64,000 nt of DNA from Loigolactobacillus bifermentans DSM 20003 (GCF_001434575.1 NZ_AZDA01000140.1:146309-210308); one strand, 5' to 3'. Shown: positions 7,769 to 17,446, counted from the first letter of the stretch. The notes: generated from the letters alone by a model not told the origin. Program-made: numbers and translations.

Positions 7769-8128
7769 ATGACTGAAGAAAACGATTGGATCATGCGGCA
7801 GATCAACAGCTTTGCCCAAGGCTTAGGTTACCTGCTGGCCCAGCGTAAAGGCGCTGCGCAAACCGAAATTATCTTTCCGGCAAAAGAGGCCCAAAACTTG
7901 CCGCATCAAGCTGAATTGCAACAGTTGATCCACCAGCAAGCCTATGGCGCTGCGGCTGCTCGCTTGTTAAAGTTACGCTATGCCATGACGGAGCCAAAAT
8001 TCATGGCGCTTAGCTTGTGGTTTTACAACACGTTAAATCAGTACAACGATACGCAATTACAAGCCGGCCAGTATTCCAAGCAGGCCATTGTGGCTGGCCT
8101 GAAACAGCTCGAACAACTGACTGATTAG
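7769..8128 (+). CDS. DUF6483-like small cytoplasmic protein
   Basis: The 119-residue product begins EENDWIMRQINSFAQGLGYLL, the hallmark start of the DUF6483 family of Gram-positive bacteria, and is otherwise a helical Gln/Ala-rich protein with no catalytic motif or membrane segment. Function is unknown. GAAAGGAAG lies upstream of the ATG. Its last four bases overlap the end of the convergent LysE-type gene. Confidence 0.72.
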   Translation: MTEENDWIMRQINSFAQGLGYLLAQRKGAAQTEIIFPAKEAQNLPHQAELQQLIHQQAYGAAAARLLKLRYAMTEPKFMALSLWFYNTLNQYNDTQLQAGQYSKQAIVAGLKQLEQLTD

Positions 8129-8736
8129 GCCACCGCTTTGATGAAATCGACCATCAACCGCAACCCATACACCAAGATCACCACGCCACAAATTCGATTT
8201 AACCCCACTAAAAAGCTGGGCTTAAACCGTTCCCGCAGCCAGGTCAGTGTCAACGCGATCCCGAAAAACCATAAAATTGACGCCGTGCACACCCCGATGA
8301 CGAACCAATCTGCAGCCGCTCCTTGTAGCGATACCCGAAAAGCGCCTAACAACAAGGTCCCATCTAAAATCGCTTGGGGATTTAACCAGGCCACGCTAAA
8401 AGCGGTGACAAAAGCCGCCCCATAACGAAAGTCACGACTAGGGGCTAAGGTCGTGTCGGGTTTTTCCCGCAATAAACCGTACCCCATGACTAAAATCACT
8501 AGGCTGCCTACCAATAAAATCAGCAATTTTAACCAATGAAAGGTTACCAATAACTGCCCAATCCCAAAAAACGAGGCTAACGCCAACGAAATATCAAAAA
8601 AAGTCACAAAGCCGGCCACGATCAGCGCCCGTGGTCGGGTCTGAGCCAATGCGGTTTTGATCATGAATAAATTTTGTAGGCCAATTGGGGCAATATACGC
8701 CAAACCAAACCCAATGCCTTGCCAATATGTTGTCAT
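8125..8736 (-). CDS. LysE-family amino acid exporter
   Basis: The 203-residue protein has six predicted membrane segments and the LysE/RhtB features: the early IGFGLAYIAPIGLQNLFMIK with its conserved PxGxQ-like element, FVTFFDISLALASFFGIGQLL, and the central SVAWLNPQAILD. It should export basic or other amino acids by proton exchange. It is divergent from a MocR regulator 112 bases away, a common arrangement for a transporter and the regulator that controls it. Substrate is not deducible. Confidence 0.88.
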   Translation of the reverse strand: MTTYWQGIGFGLAYIAPIGLQNLFMIKTALAQTRPRALIVAGFVTFFDISLALASFFGIGQLLVTFHWLKLLILLVGSLVILVMGYGLLREKPDTTLAPSRDFRYGAAFVTAFSVAWLNPQAILDGTLLLGAFRVSLQGAAADWFVIGVCTASILWFFGIALTLTWLRERFKPSFLVGLNRICGVVILVYGLRLMVDFIKAVA

Positions 8737-8848
8737 CTCTCACCCATCCAAACTATGTTATGATAGCCTTAGTTTAACTGGTTTTTAGGTTGCTGCAACC
8801 AGCCAAATCCAATTGATTAACCCAGCCAAATCTGAAAGAGGTGGCACC

Positions 8849-10285
8849 ATGCAAGTGCAATTCCATTGGCAACGGCAAGACACCGCCCAACCCCTGTACC
8901 AGCAATTGATTCAATATTGCCAACAAGAGATCGCCCAAGGCAATTGGTTGGTGGGCCAAACTTTACCGGCCCAACGCGTTTTGGCGAAACAGCTCGGGGT
9001 AAATCGCAGCACCATTAGTCTGGTTTACCAACAGTTACAAGCAGCTGGCTTGATCAGCGGCCACCGTGGCGGCGGCACCACGATCATTAGCAATACTTGG
9101 TCCTTACTGATGCAACAAAAAAATCTCAATTGGGCCGATTATGTGGCCAGTGGCCCGTTTAATGCCAATTTACCCACCATTCAAACCATTAATCGCACTG
9201 AATTTAACACGCCGTTACGCTTAAGCACCGGGGAACTCGCCCCTAGCTTGTTGCCCAAGGCACTGTTTCAAACTGCCTTACAACAAGTCAGCGACCAACT
9301 GACCCAACTGAATTACTTACCCCCACAAGGCGACCTGGCCTTGCGCCAACAGCTGGTTACGCAGTTAGAACGCTGGCAAATTCACACCACACCGGCCCAA
9401 ATTTTGATCACCTCAGGGTCTTTACAGGCCTTACAACTGATCTCCGTGTCCCTGTTAAATCAGCAGGCCACGGTTTACACTGAAAATCCCACCTACTTAA
9501 AATCCTTGGAAGTCTTTCAATCGGCAGGCATCCAGCTGGTGGGGCTTCCGCTAACGGGTAGTGGGCTGGCCTACTGGCAACTGCCGGAAACCCCTGCGCA
9601 GCAAGTGCTGTACACCATTCCCAGTTTTCACAACCCCACTGGCCAAGTGATGACGCTGGCCCAACGCCAAGCCTTACTCACCTTTGCCCAAAAACGACAA
9701 CTGCCGATTATTGAAGATACGGCTTATCAAGACTTGTGGTTCACCACCCCACCACCGGCGCCGTTAAAGGCGTTAGACCAAACGGGCGCGGTGATTTACC
9801 TGGGCACTTGTTCCAAAAACTTAGCGCCTGGCCTACGTTTAGGCTGGGTCGTGGCGCCAGAACCGATTATTCAGCGCTTAGCCGACGTGAAAATGCAAAC
9901 CGATTACGGCGCCAGCTCCCTGTCCCAAAGCACCTACGCGGCGATTTTAGCCCAACCGGCTTATCAAACTTACTTAACCGATTTGCGCCAGCAACTGGCC
10001 CAGCGCTGCCAGGCAGCTTTAGACGCCGTCACCACCTACCTCACCCCTTACGCCACTTGGCAGGCTCCAACAGGCGGCTTCTACTTATGGGTCAAGTTTG
10101 ATCCACGTTTAAACTTAACCCGCCTGTTTCAAGCAGCTCAACAACAGGGCATCCTCTTTAATCCCGGCACCGTGTACAGTTTTCGAAAAAGCCAGGCCAT
10201 TCGTTTTTCATTTGCTTACGCGGAACCTGCTGATTTTCGCCGGGGGATTCAGCTACTGGCCCAATTGATCAAAGCCCAATTTTAA
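8849..10285 (+). CDS. MocR-type GntR regulator with aminotransferase domain
   Basis: The 478-residue protein has a GntR winged helix at residues about 12-75 (PLYQQLIQYCQQEIA, LPAQRVLAKQLGVNRSTISL, GLISGHRGGGTTI), a linker, then a fold-type I aminotransferase-like domain. The PLP lysine is in GTCSKNLAPGLRLGW (about residue 325), with the cofactor-holding FHNPTGQV and IIEDTAYQD upstream. MocR proteins are transcription regulators sensing PLP or amino compounds. The ATG at 8849 is preceded by AAAGAGGTGG; an in-frame ATG at 8813 has no such site. Divergence from the LysE exporter suggests it controls that gene. Confidence 0.9.
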   Translation: MQVQFHWQRQDTAQPLYQQLIQYCQQEIAQGNWLVGQTLPAQRVLAKQLGVNRSTISLVYQQLQAAGLISGHRGGGTTIISNTWSLLMQQKNLNWADYVASGPFNANLPTIQTINRTEFNTPLRLSTGELAPSLLPKALFQTALQQVSDQLTQLNYLPPQGDLALRQQLVTQLERWQIHTTPAQILITSGSLQALQLISVSLLNQQATVYTENPTYLKSLEVFQSAGIQLVGLPLTGSGLAYWQLPETPAQQVLYTIPSFHNPTGQVMTLAQRQALLTFAQKRQLPIIEDTAYQDLWFTTPPPAPLKALDQTGAVIYLGTCSKNLAPGLRLGWVVAPEPIIQRLADVKMQTDYGASSLSQSTYAAILAQPAYQTYLTDLRQQLAQRCQAALDAVTTYLTPYATWQAPTGGFYLWVKFDPRLNLTRLFQAAQQQGILFNPGTVYSFRKSQAIRFSFAYAEPADFRRGIQLLAQLIKAQF

Positions 10286-10379
10286 AGAGCAGTTTGCTTT
10301 GGTTTTTAATTTAAAAGTGCTAGCATAGAACCACAATGAACATTACGAACGCCTGTTAAGGCCAAAGGAGGCCCACTTT

Positions 10380-10688
10380 ATGTTTGCAGCCAATCAACAA
10401 CGCTTTGCCACTTACGATGTGATCGCAAAATTACCTGGTGAAATGATCGATGAATTTTGGTTCATTATCGACCAATACTTACAAGGCGTCCTACCTATGG
10501 ACGATACCCTGACCTTCCGGCTTTCCAGCCAAAAGGGCCATGTCAGCTACGATTACCTTTACAACAAGCAAATGATTGCCCGCTTTGATACCCAGTTTGC
10601 GTTCCAAAGCGAGTTTCCTGAATATGTGATGGTTTACGATGACGGTGACAACCAAACGGTGTTATTACCGGATGGCAACAATCAATAA
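10380..10688 (+). CDS. DUF960-like small protein
   Basis: The 102-residue product resembles the DUF960 family: an opening with QQRFATYDVIAKLP, then a FWFIIDQYL helix, a strand-rich middle and a terminal PEYVMVYDD. It is acidic, soluble and of unknown function. AAAGGAGG lies 7 bases before the ATG, one of the best binding sites in the region, and a terminator follows, so it is a single-gene unit. The family call rests on recognition of the overall pattern only. Confidence 0.6.
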   Translation: MFAANQQRFATYDVIAKLPGEMIDEFWFIIDQYLQGVLPMDDTLTFRLSSQKGHVSYDYLYNKQMIARFDTQFAFQSEFPEYVMVYDDGDNQTVLLPDGNNQ

Positions 10689-10693
10689 TGCTT

Positions 10694-10727
10694 AAGCAAC
10701 GCTGATGGCTTTCAGCGTTGCTTTTTT
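10694..10727 (+). terminator. intrinsic terminator
   Basis: AAGCAACGCTGA and TCAGCGTTGCTT pair, followed by TTTTTT, just after the DUF960-like gene. Confidence 0.88.
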
Positions 10728-10834
10728 GTAATTTTCACCTGATCACCTCACTTTTTTCACATTTTAATGGCCGTCGCATTCCCTGGCGCAGCGTGCTAAA
10801 CTAAACGTAATCCCCAACGAAAGAAGTTTTGCAC

Positions 10835-11815
10835 ATGTGTACAAGTTTGACTTATCAAACCAGTGATGGCCATTACTGGTTAGCCCGCACCATGGATTTC
10901 GCCTTTGAGCTTGGTGGTGAGCCAGTGGTACTGCCACGTCATTACACGTTTCAAAGCGTGACAGGCAGTCAGTTCACCACACGTTACGGGTTTGTAGGCG
11001 CCGGCGCTAAATTGCAAGACTATATTTTAGTCGATGGCGTTAATGAAACTGGCCTTAGTGCGGCGGCACTCTATTTCTCTGGCCAAGCCCAGTACACGGA
11101 TACCCCTGCTGCCGATAAATTGAATCTGGCTTCCTTTGAATTGCTAAATTGGCTGTTAGGGCTGCATCAGAATAACGCGGATGTAGCTGCTGATTTAGAT
11201 CAAATCAACGTAGTTAACTTTGAATTGCCGCTGCTACATGCCAACGTGCCGCTACATTGGATCATTACCGATCAAGCTGGCCATTGCAACGTTTTAGAAA
11301 TTCGCGCAGACGGCCTGCATTGGTTAAACGATCCAGTCGGCGTCATGACCAACAGTCCCAACTTTGAATGGCACCAACAAAACCTTGGCAATTACGTGCA
11401 ACTGCAAAATGGCAGTCAACCTGAGCGCCAATTCCACGATTACACGGCCCAAGAAATTGGCCCTGGTTCCGGCGCCTTGGGCCTACCTGGCGACTATACA
11501 TCGACTTCCCGCTTTGTCCGCGCCGCCTACACCCGCCAATTTGCCCCACGCATGTCTGATCAAGCAGCCATTAACACCGTTAATCACTTGTTAGAGCCGT
11601 TCGACATTGCCAAAAACCTGAAATTACAAACCAATGGCAATTCCGACTACACCCAGTACCGCGGCTACATGCAACTAAGCCAACCCACTTACTATTTCCA
11701 GCCTTACGAAAACAGTACGCTAAGTGCAGTTCAATTAACCGAGGCCCTGCTCACCAAAGATACGGCGACGGTTTTGCCGGTGCCACGACAACAAGACGTC
11801 CATCAGCTAAACTAA
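10835..11815 (+). CDS. choloylglycine hydrolase family (bile salt hydrolase / penicillin V acylase)
   Basis: This 326-residue Ntn hydrolase starts MCTSL, so removal of Met exposes the nucleophile Cys2. That fixes the ATG at 10835 rather than the TTG six bases earlier. Arg18 and Asp21 lie in LARTMDF, the conserved Asn in MTNSPNF (about 172) and the late Arg in TSRFVRAAY (about 224), matching the family's active set. It deconjugates bile salts or hydrolyses other N-acyl amides; which one cannot be told from these motifs. No signal peptide is present, so it is intracellular. It is monocistronic, with a terminator shared with the antitoxin gene. Confidence 0.9.
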   Translation: MCTSLTYQTSDGHYWLARTMDFAFELGGEPVVLPRHYTFQSVTGSQFTTRYGFVGAGAKLQDYILVDGVNETGLSAAALYFSGQAQYTDTPAADKLNLASFELLNWLLGLHQNNADVAADLDQINVVNFELPLLHANVPLHWIITDQAGHCNVLEIRADGLHWLNDPVGVMTNSPNFEWHQQNLGNYVQLQNGSQPERQFHDYTAQEIGPGSGALGLPGDYTSTSRFVRAAYTRQFAPRMSDQAAINTVNHLLEPFDIAKNLKLQTNGNSDYTQYRGYMQLSQPTYYFQPYENSTLSAVQLTEALLTKDTATVLPVPRQQDVHQLN

Positions 11816-11852
11816 AAAATCGGCTACTCGAAAAATGAGTAGCCGATTTTTT
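11814..11852. terminator. bidirectional terminator
   Basis: AAAAAATCGGCTACTC and GAGTAGCCGATTTTTT are perfect complements around a 7-base loop. The hairpin serves the hydrolase gene and the convergent antitoxin gene. Confidence 0.92.
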
Positions 11853-12744
11853 AGTTCACGCGATCATAGGCAATTTCGTCAGCCGTTCCAATGCGTTGCA
11901 ACATTTTCTCATCTGGTCCAGACTGCGCCACTGCCTGCATGGTTGCTAATTCTAACGCTGTAAACCAAGTTTCATCAACTGCCTGTGTTGCTTGATAGCC
12001 AGTTGCCGTTTCGGCAAGTACACCTGAATTCACCAAAGCGCCATACACTAATTGGCGCTTGATCGGCTCGACTTTGGTTGCTGGTTTGCAGTACACCATC
12101 CCACTAATACCGACTGTCTGTTGTCCGAAAAAAGTAAAGTCAGCCGTGGCTAATAAATCATTTAATTGCCGCGCATCACAATGAGGTCCTTGTTGTAAAA
12201 AGAAACTCACAAATTGACCAAATTTTTTCAGATCAAAGACTTGATACCCTGCAACAATCGTCTGATTTGTGGCTTGAAAACTTTCAGTGATCCCCGTTTC
12301 AATCAAGACTTGCGCCGCCACAGGTGCCTGCTGTGCCAACAGTGCCGTTTGACCGCGTTGACTGATCTTTTCACGATTCACAGTGAATAGAAATTGGACA
12401 TGTTGCTGATCTTGTTCCAAGGCCAGTAACGCACTATTATGAGCATGGGAAGGCAACGTGCCGGTTTCATAAGTCGCAATCGTCGTTGGGCTCCAGCCTA
12501 ACAAAGCCGCAAAATCACGCTGACTTAACCCTAAGTTTTGGCGTAATGTTTTGATACGTTGCACTGAAATAATTTGATTTTTGCACCGATAAATTGTAAA
12601 TGCTTGTTGAATAGCCTGCTCATCCAACACTTCATCAAATACTTGGTGGCCCGTCTTCAAATCAAAACGTGCTGGTACACACGCTTCAATCGTTTGACCG
12701 TGTAAGTGATACGTTTCAGTCACCATTCTAACTTCAGTTACCAT
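11851..12744 (-). CDS. MqsA-like HTH antitoxin with C-terminal Panacea (SocA-like) domain
   Basis: The 297-residue protein has an N-terminal region like MqsA without its zinc-binding cysteines, a Cro/C1-type helix-turn-helix at about 55-115 (SVQRIKTLRQNLGLSQRDFAALLG, then TTIATYETG), and a C-terminal domain of about 140 residues resembling Panacea/DUF4065 (LNDLLATADFTFFGQQTVGI, SGMVYCKPATKVEPIKRQ). Panacea domains neutralise very diverse toxins. The ATG at 12744 has AGAGGACA 8 bases upstream; an ATG at 12765 overlaps the toxin stop and is the alternative. It follows the toxin gene, the order seen in mqsRA, and probably represses the promoter through the palindrome at 13113-13132. Confidence 0.78.
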   Translation of the reverse strand: MVTEVRMVTETYHLHGQTIEACVPARFDLKTGHQVFDEVLDEQAIQQAFTIYRCKNQIISVQRIKTLRQNLGLSQRDFAALLGWSPTTIATYETGTLPSHAHNSALLALEQDQQHVQFLFTVNREKISQRGQTALLAQQAPVAAQVLIETGITESFQATNQTIVAGYQVFDLKKFGQFVSFFLQQGPHCDARQLNDLLATADFTFFGQQTVGISGMVYCKPATKVEPIKRQLVYGALVNSGVLAETATGYQATQAVDETWFTALELATMQAVAQSGPDEKMLQRIGTADEIAYDRVN

Positions 12745-12757
12745 TTCATTGTCCTCT

Positions 12758-13078
12758 TTATCCATCAATCGTCTCATGAAATGAAAGCACCTTAGCGTGG
12801 CCTGCAACCAATTTGACCTTAATGTACAAATAGCTTGGTGTAAGGCCGTATTTGCGAAACTTCCAAACGTATTCCCCAGGACGATTGCGATCTCGCTCAG
12901 GTCCTGCCACATAATCTGCCGGCGTTAACTGCAAAAGTACAATCCGAATCGCTGCTGGCGTCATGCCCGTCACACTGGCATAGCTGGCCCGACGTTGCAC
13001 AATTTCCCAATCCTGATGCGAAATAGCCCGTTTAAAATCCAGTAAAAAGCGTTGTATCGTAGCCTGACTTGCGTACAT
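12758..13078 (-). CDS. MqsR-like type II toxin (putative RNase)
   Basis: The 106-residue product follows the MqsR plan: an N-terminal helix (TIQRFLLDFKRAI), a segment TGMTPAAIRIVLLQLTPADY, and terminal strands SYLYIKVKL and AKVLSFHE, corresponding to the LYIKL and SFK elements of MqsR. MqsR family toxins cleave mRNA at specific sites and are RelE/YoeB-fold RNases. The stop codon lies between the two candidate antitoxin starts. The homology is remote, so a related RelE-fold toxin is possible. It is the promoter-proximal gene of the pair. Confidence 0.7.
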   Translation of the reverse strand: MYASQATIQRFLLDFKRAISHQDWEIVQRRASYASVTGMTPAAIRIVLLQLTPADYVAGPERDRNRPGEYVWKFRKYGLTPSYLYIKVKLVAGHAKVLSFHETIDG

Positions 13079-13112
13079 AAAAGCGCCTTTAAATCATATT
13101 TCAAGCATAGTA

Positions 13113-13132
13113 TTGCTACAAATTTGTAGCAA
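13113..13132. promoter_or_regulatory. 20-bp perfect palindrome upstream of the toxin gene (probable operator)
   Basis: TTGCTACAAA and TTTGTAGCAA abut as a perfect palindrome 34 bases before the toxin ATG. On the minus strand TACTAT follows directly and would serve as a -10 element, so a bound dimer would cover the promoter. Autoregulation by the HTH antitoxin is inference from position. Confidence 0.75.
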
Positions 13133-13191
13133 CTTATTAATCCTTGATACTTTAATTTACGCAATTCAACCGTTATTATTTTAAGACATCA

Positions 13192-13231
13192 AAAAAAGCG
13201 CACGACTTGCCTTTTCAGGTAAATCGCACGC
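13192..13231 (-). terminator. terminator of the arginine operon
   Basis: On the minus strand GCGTGCGATTTACCT pairs with AGGCAAGTCGTGCGC, followed by TTTTTTT, 12 bases after the argF stop. Confidence 0.88.
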
Positions 13232-13243
13232 TAGTATTAAGCT

Positions 13244-14272
13244 TTACTTTTCATCAAACAAACTATCTGGAATAAATAAATCCCCTAAAGTCGCAGCCAT
13301 CACCGCTTTAATCGAGTGTAACCGGTTTTCAGCTTCTTCAAAAACCACTGAATGTGGGCCGTTAAACACGTCGTCCGTGACTTCCAAAGCGTCCATGTGG
13401 AATTGTTCGCCTAATTGCTTGCCAACAGTGGTTTTGTGATCGTGGAAGGCAGGCAAACAATGCAACACAATGGTATCATCTTTGCCGGTGGCGTCTAACA
13501 AGGCTTGGTTGATTTGATAAGGTTTCAAAGCGTTGATCCGTTCTGCTGGATCCACGTCTTCCCCCATGGAGATCCAAACGTCCGTATACAAGGCGTCTGA
13601 ACCGGCAGCTGCTTCCTGTGGGTCAGCGGTTAACAAAACGTCACTGCCATGTTTGGCGGCTTCGGCTTTGGCCAAGTCCACAATGTCTTGGGCTGGCCAC
13701 AAGCTTTCAGGCGCCCCAATATGAATATTGACCCCTAATTTAGCCGCTGTGACCAACAACGAATTGCCCATGTTGTTCCGACCGTCGCCTAAGTAAGTTA
13801 AGGTCAAGACTTTCAAATGGCCAAAATGTTCTTTTAACGTCATAAAGTCGGCAATCATTTGCGTTGGGTGCCATTGGTCGGTTAAGCCGTTCCAAACGGG
13901 AACCCCACTATCTGCGGCTAAGGTTTCAACAGTTTCCTGCGCAAAGCCTCGGAATTCAATGCCGTCAAACATACTGCCTAAGACTTTGGCGGTGTCGCTG
14001 GTGGATTCTTTTTTACCAAACTGAATGTCATTTTTGCCTAAAAATTCAGGATGGGCCCCTAAGTCAACGCTGGCCACGGTAAAGGCTGAGCGCGTCCGAG
14101 TTGAATTTTTTTCAAACAATAAGGCAATGTTTTTACCTTGTAAGTATTTGTGCGGAATGTTTTTCTTTTTCATATCCTTTAAATGCAAGGCAAAGTCGAT
14201 GAAATAGTTGAGTTCGGCCGTGGTAAAGTCGATTTCTTTTAAGAATGATGTATTTTGAAAATGATTAGTCAT
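13244..14272 (-). CDS. argF: ornithine carbamoyltransferase
   Basis: The 342-residue enzyme joins carbamoyl phosphate and ornithine to give citrulline. The carbamoyl-phosphate loop STRTR (about 57-61), the HPTQ motif (about 135-138), and the ornithine-site HCLPAFHD (about 271-278) are intact. It is the last gene of argCJBDF and starts one base after argD. Its carbamoyl phosphate would come from the divergent carAB. No arginine deiminase genes are nearby, so an anabolic role is favoured over the catabolic ArcB. Confidence 0.95.
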   Translation of the reverse strand: MTNHFQNTSFLKEIDFTTAELNYFIDFALHLKDMKKKNIPHKYLQGKNIALLFEKNSTRTRSAFTVASVDLGAHPEFLGKNDIQFGKKESTSDTAKVLGSMFDGIEFRGFAQETVETLAADSGVPVWNGLTDQWHPTQMIADFMTLKEHFGHLKVLTLTYLGDGRNNMGNSLLVTAAKLGVNIHIGAPESLWPAQDIVDLAKAEAAKHGSDVLLTADPQEAAAGSDALYTDVWISMGEDVDPAERINALKPYQINQALLDATGKDDTIVLHCLPAFHDHKTTVGKQLGEQFHMDALEVTDDVFNGPHSVVFEEAENRLHSIKAVMAATLGDLFIPDSLFDEK

Positions 14273-14273
14273 A

Positions 14274-15425
14274 TTATGCTGTTACCCCTTTCACGGATTG
14301 AAGCGCACGTTTGATCAGTGCCAGCCCACCTAATAATTCGGCTTGCGGCATCACTAATGGTGGCAATAACCGAATGGTATTATGCTTAGCGGTTAAGGTC
14401 AACAGGCCGGCGCGTTGTAATTGGATCACAATGTCGTTGGCCACGGCGTCATCCTTTAACCGAATGCCGATCATCAAGCCCATACCGGTGACACGGGTGA
14501 CCACTGGTAATGTGGCAATTTCATTTTGCAACACTTGCCACATGGCAGCGGCTTTGGTTTGAACTTCTGCCAAAAAGGTAGGTGTCAGCTGTTCCAACAC
14601 CCCAGTAGCGGCCGCCATAGCTAATTTATTCCCACCAAATGTGGTGCCATGGCTACCAGGTCCAAAAGCAGGTGCCAACGCCTGTTTACCCAGCATTGCG
14701 CCGCAAGGGATCCCATTGCCTAACGCTTTGGCCACGGTAATGATGTCGGGGTCTAAGTCGTAATATTCATAAGCGAACTTCTTCCCGGTTCGGCCGATCC
14801 CTGTTTGGATCTCATCAATGATCAATAACACCTGGTTGGCTTTACAAGCTGTTTCAACTTGCTTTAACCACTGGGCCTTGGCCGGATTAACGCCGCCTTC
14901 CCCTTGGATGACTTCTAAAATCACGGCTGCTAAGTCGGGTGTGATCTGATCAATGGCCGCTGGTTCATTGTAATCCGCAAACTTAATCCCTGGTACCAGG
15001 GGGCTATAACCCGCTTGAACACTGGGATTGCCGGTCATGGACATGGCGCCATAAGAGCGGCCGTGGAAACTGTCGTTAAAGGACAAAATCGTGGTTTTGC
15101 CGGTGGCTTTCCGTGCTAGTTTCAAAGCTGCTTCATTGGCTTCAGTCCCAGAATTACAGAAAAAGGCCAGCATCCCTTCTGGACACAATAAGGTGGCCAC
15201 TTCTTCTTGTAACTGACTTTCGTACAAGTTGGTGGTATGCCAAACTTGAGCCGCTTGTGCGGTTAATTTATCCTGAATCACTTGATTGCTGTAACCAAAA
15301 CTGCAAACACCGATCCCACTGGTAAAATCCAAATACGTCTTCCCTGAATCATCCGTCAAGTGCCAATCATGGCCTGAGACTAAATCAAAAGGATACCGTT
15401 GATAAGTTTCAAATACATGTTCCAT
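14274..15425 (-). CDS. argD: acetylornithine aminotransferase
   Basis: The 383-residue PLP enzyme converts N-acetylglutamate semialdehyde to N-acetylornithine. It has the class III aminotransferase signature [16 protein letters not shown], the PLP lysine in [13 protein letters not shown] (about residue 240), and [15 protein letters not shown] set the start at ATG 15425 because AGAAGG lies 8 bases upstream and the product then begins [11 protein letters not shown], typical of ArgD. The longer reading runs back into argB. It lies 4 bases after argB and 1 base before argF. Confidence 0.94.
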   Translation of the reverse strand: MEHVFETYQRYPFDLVSGHDWHLTDDSGKTYLDFTSGIGVCSFGYSNQVIQDKLTAQAAQVWHTTNLYESQLQEEVATLLCPEGMLAFFCNSGTEANEAALKLARKATGKTTILSFNDSFHGRSYGAMSMTGNPSVQAGYSPLVPGIKFADYNEPAAIDQITPDLAAVILEVIQGEGGVNPAKAQWLKQVETACKANQVLLIIDEIQTGIGRTGKKFAYEYYDLDPDIITVAKALGNGIPCGAMLGKQALAPAFGPGSHGTTFGGNKLAMAAATGVLEQLTPTFLAEVQTKAAAMWQVLQNEIATLPVVTRVTGMGLMIGIRLKDDAVANDIVIQLQRAGLLTLTAKHNTIRLLPPLVMPQAELLGGLALIKRALQSVKGVTA

Positions 15426-15429
15426 AAAA

Positions 15430-16191
15430 CTAACCTTCTTTACTTTCCATAATTGGTGACTCGTGTAATAACGTCCCAGGCCGGGCAATATTGTCCGTGA
15501 TCCACACTTTATCCACCCCTTGGTTCAGTGCTTCAAACGCCGCCTTAATTTTTGGCTGCATGCCTGATTTAATAATATTTTTAACAAATAATTCATGGGC
15601 ATGGGCTTCATCCAGTTGTGGCACTACTTTACCAGCGGCCAGCACACCAGGCACATCCGTCAGCAAGACTAAGGTGGACGCGGTTAACTGCGCGGCAATC
15701 GTTGCCGCCGCCACATCCGCGTTGACGTTTAACCATTCACCATCCGCCGTTTCGGCCAACGGCGCTAACACCCCGATTTGATCAGCCAACAACTCATTTA
15801 ACCGATCTTGGTTAATGTGTTGCACTTGGCCTACTTCACCATAAACGGTTTCGTCTAAATAGTCGCCTGTTAACAAATCATTGTCGCTGGTATTCAACCC
15901 AATCACAGGTAAGCCGTGGTGCGCCAACGCTTGGCAAATATTCGGCTGCACGACGCCCAGTAACACGGCCTTGGTCACCGCCAACGTTTGCTCATCCGTG
16001 ACACGAATGCCATCTTTTTTCTCAACGGAGAGGCCTAGGGCGCTGCTCCATTCAGAAATTTGCGGACCGCCACCATGGACGATCAGAATCTGCTTACCAG
16101 CTTCGCGCCACTTTTTCAGTTGTTGATAAAAGCTGACCGGCAATTGATCACTTGCATGGCCGCCAATCTTGATGACAATCGTCTCTTTCAT
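15430..16191 (-). CDS. argB: acetylglutamate kinase
   Basis: The 253-residue amino-acid-kinase-fold enzyme phosphorylates N-acetylglutamate. The phosphate-binding IVIKIGGHA (about 5-13), the glycine-rich IVHGGGPQIS (about 37-46), the substrate loop LNVNADVAAA and the ATP-site LLTDVPGVL are all present. The N-terminal helix that makes arginine-sensitive forms hexameric is absent, as in other short forms, so arginine feedback on this enzyme is not expected. It is third in argCJBDF. Confidence 0.95.
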   Translation of the reverse strand: MKETIVIKIGGHASDQLPVSFYQQLKKWREAGKQILIVHGGGPQISEWSSALGLSVEKKDGIRVTDEQTLAVTKAVLLGVVQPNICQALAHHGLPVIGLNTSDNDLLTGDYLDETVYGEVGQVQHINQDRLNELLADQIGVLAPLAETADGEWLNVNADVAAATIAAQLTASTLVLLTDVPGVLAAGKVVPQLDEAHAHELFVKNIIKSGMQPKIKAAFEALNQGVDKVWITDNIARPGTLLHESPIMESKEG

Positions 16192-16215
16192 AAATCATTT
16201 ACCTCATTTCAAAAC

Positions 16216-17418
16216 TTAATTCCGATAACTAGCATTAATTTGGACATACTTATAAGTCAGGTCACAGCCCCAGGCTTGGCCAGTGGCGGCCCCGCTATTT
16301 AAATCAACGTCCAACACGATTTTTTCAGCTTGCATGGCTTTTTTCATCTCAGCTTCATCAAACGCCGCACTGCGACTGTTTTCAACCAAGGCCAAGCCAT
16401 TTAACCAAACGAACACATGGTGAATGTCCACTTGCGCATCCGTTTGACCAATGGCACTCATCACCCGGCCCCAGTTGGCGTCTTCGCCGAAAATGGCAGC
16501 CTTTAATAAGTTCGAGCCGACGATGGTTTTGGCCACCTTTTGCCCATCAGCGCCGTTAGCGGCCCCTTTCACATTGGCCTCCACTAACTTCGTGGCGCCT
16601 TCGCCGTCAGCGGCGATGGCTTGGGCCAAAAAGGCTAATACTTGATGTAAGGCGGTGGCAAACGTGCTGTAATCCGCTTGGTCAGGGGTCAGTTCAGGAT
16701 TCTTTGCTAACCCGTTAGCCATGACCACCACCATGTCATTGGTGGAGGTATCACCATCGACGGTGATCTGGTTAAAGGTGCTATCCACTTCTGCACTGAG
16801 TAAGGCTTGTAATTGCGTGCCAGCAATGTTGGCATCACTGGTAACAAAGCCTAACATGGTGGCCATTTTCGGATGGATCATCCCAGAGCCTTTACAAAAA
16901 CCACTAATGGTGACGGTTTGACCACCAACTTCGCAGGTCACGGTAATCGTCTTAGGATGTAAGTCCGTGGTTAAAATCGCTTCGGTAACGGCGGTATTTT
17001 GCGTCAGTTCCATTTGGGCAATGCCGGCTTTCACAATGTCCATGGGCAAGTTCGCCCCAATTAACCCTGTGGAGGCAACCCCCACTAATTCAGGCGCAAT
17101 GCCCAACTTTTCAGCGGCTAACGCTTGCATGGTGGCGGCATCTTTTTCGCCCTGTTCACCAGTACATGAATTGGCGTTGGCGCTGTTCATCACCATGGCT
17201 TGTAATTCATGCTTCACGTTAATAGTCTTTTTGGTCAAAGCCGTTGGCGCCGCTTGAAATTGGTTGGTGGTGTAACAACCAGCTGCTTGTGCAGGTACTT
17301 GAGAGTACAACCACCCCATGTCCTTGCGTTCTTTGCGTAACCCAGCGTGAACGCCGTCTGAAGCGAACCCTTGCGGCCATTTGAATTCTGTTAATGTTGT
17401 GATGGTTTTTTCTGTCAT
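16216..17418 (-). CDS. argJ: bifunctional ornithine acetyltransferase / N-acetylglutamate synthase
   Basis: The 400-residue proenzyme transfers acetyl from acetylornithine to glutamate, closing the acetyl cycle, so neither argA nor argE is required. The autocleavage site lies in HPKMATMLGF (about 178-187), where the Thr after Ala becomes the nucleophile of the beta chain. KGSGMIHPK before it and the later DGEGATKL and GEDANWGRV segments match the family. Length is standard. It is second in the operon, 28 bases after argC. Confidence 0.95.
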   Translation of the reverse strand: MTEKTITTLTEFKWPQGFASDGVHAGLRKERKDMGWLYSQVPAQAAGCYTTNQFQAAPTALTKKTINVKHELQAMVMNSANANSCTGEQGEKDAATMQALAAEKLGIAPELVGVASTGLIGANLPMDIVKAGIAQMELTQNTAVTEAILTTDLHPKTITVTCEVGGQTVTISGFCKGSGMIHPKMATMLGFVTSDANIAGTQLQALLSAEVDSTFNQITVDGDTSTNDMVVVMANGLAKNPELTPDQADYSTFATALHQVLAFLAQAIAADGEGATKLVEANVKGAANGADGQKVAKTIVGSNLLKAAIFGEDANWGRVMSAIGQTDAQVDIHHVFVWLNGLALVENSRSAAFDEAEMKKAMQAEKIVLDVDLNSGAATGQAWGCDLTYKYVQINASYRN

Positions 17419-17446
17419 AAGATAACTCCCTTTCCCGTGTAACGGT

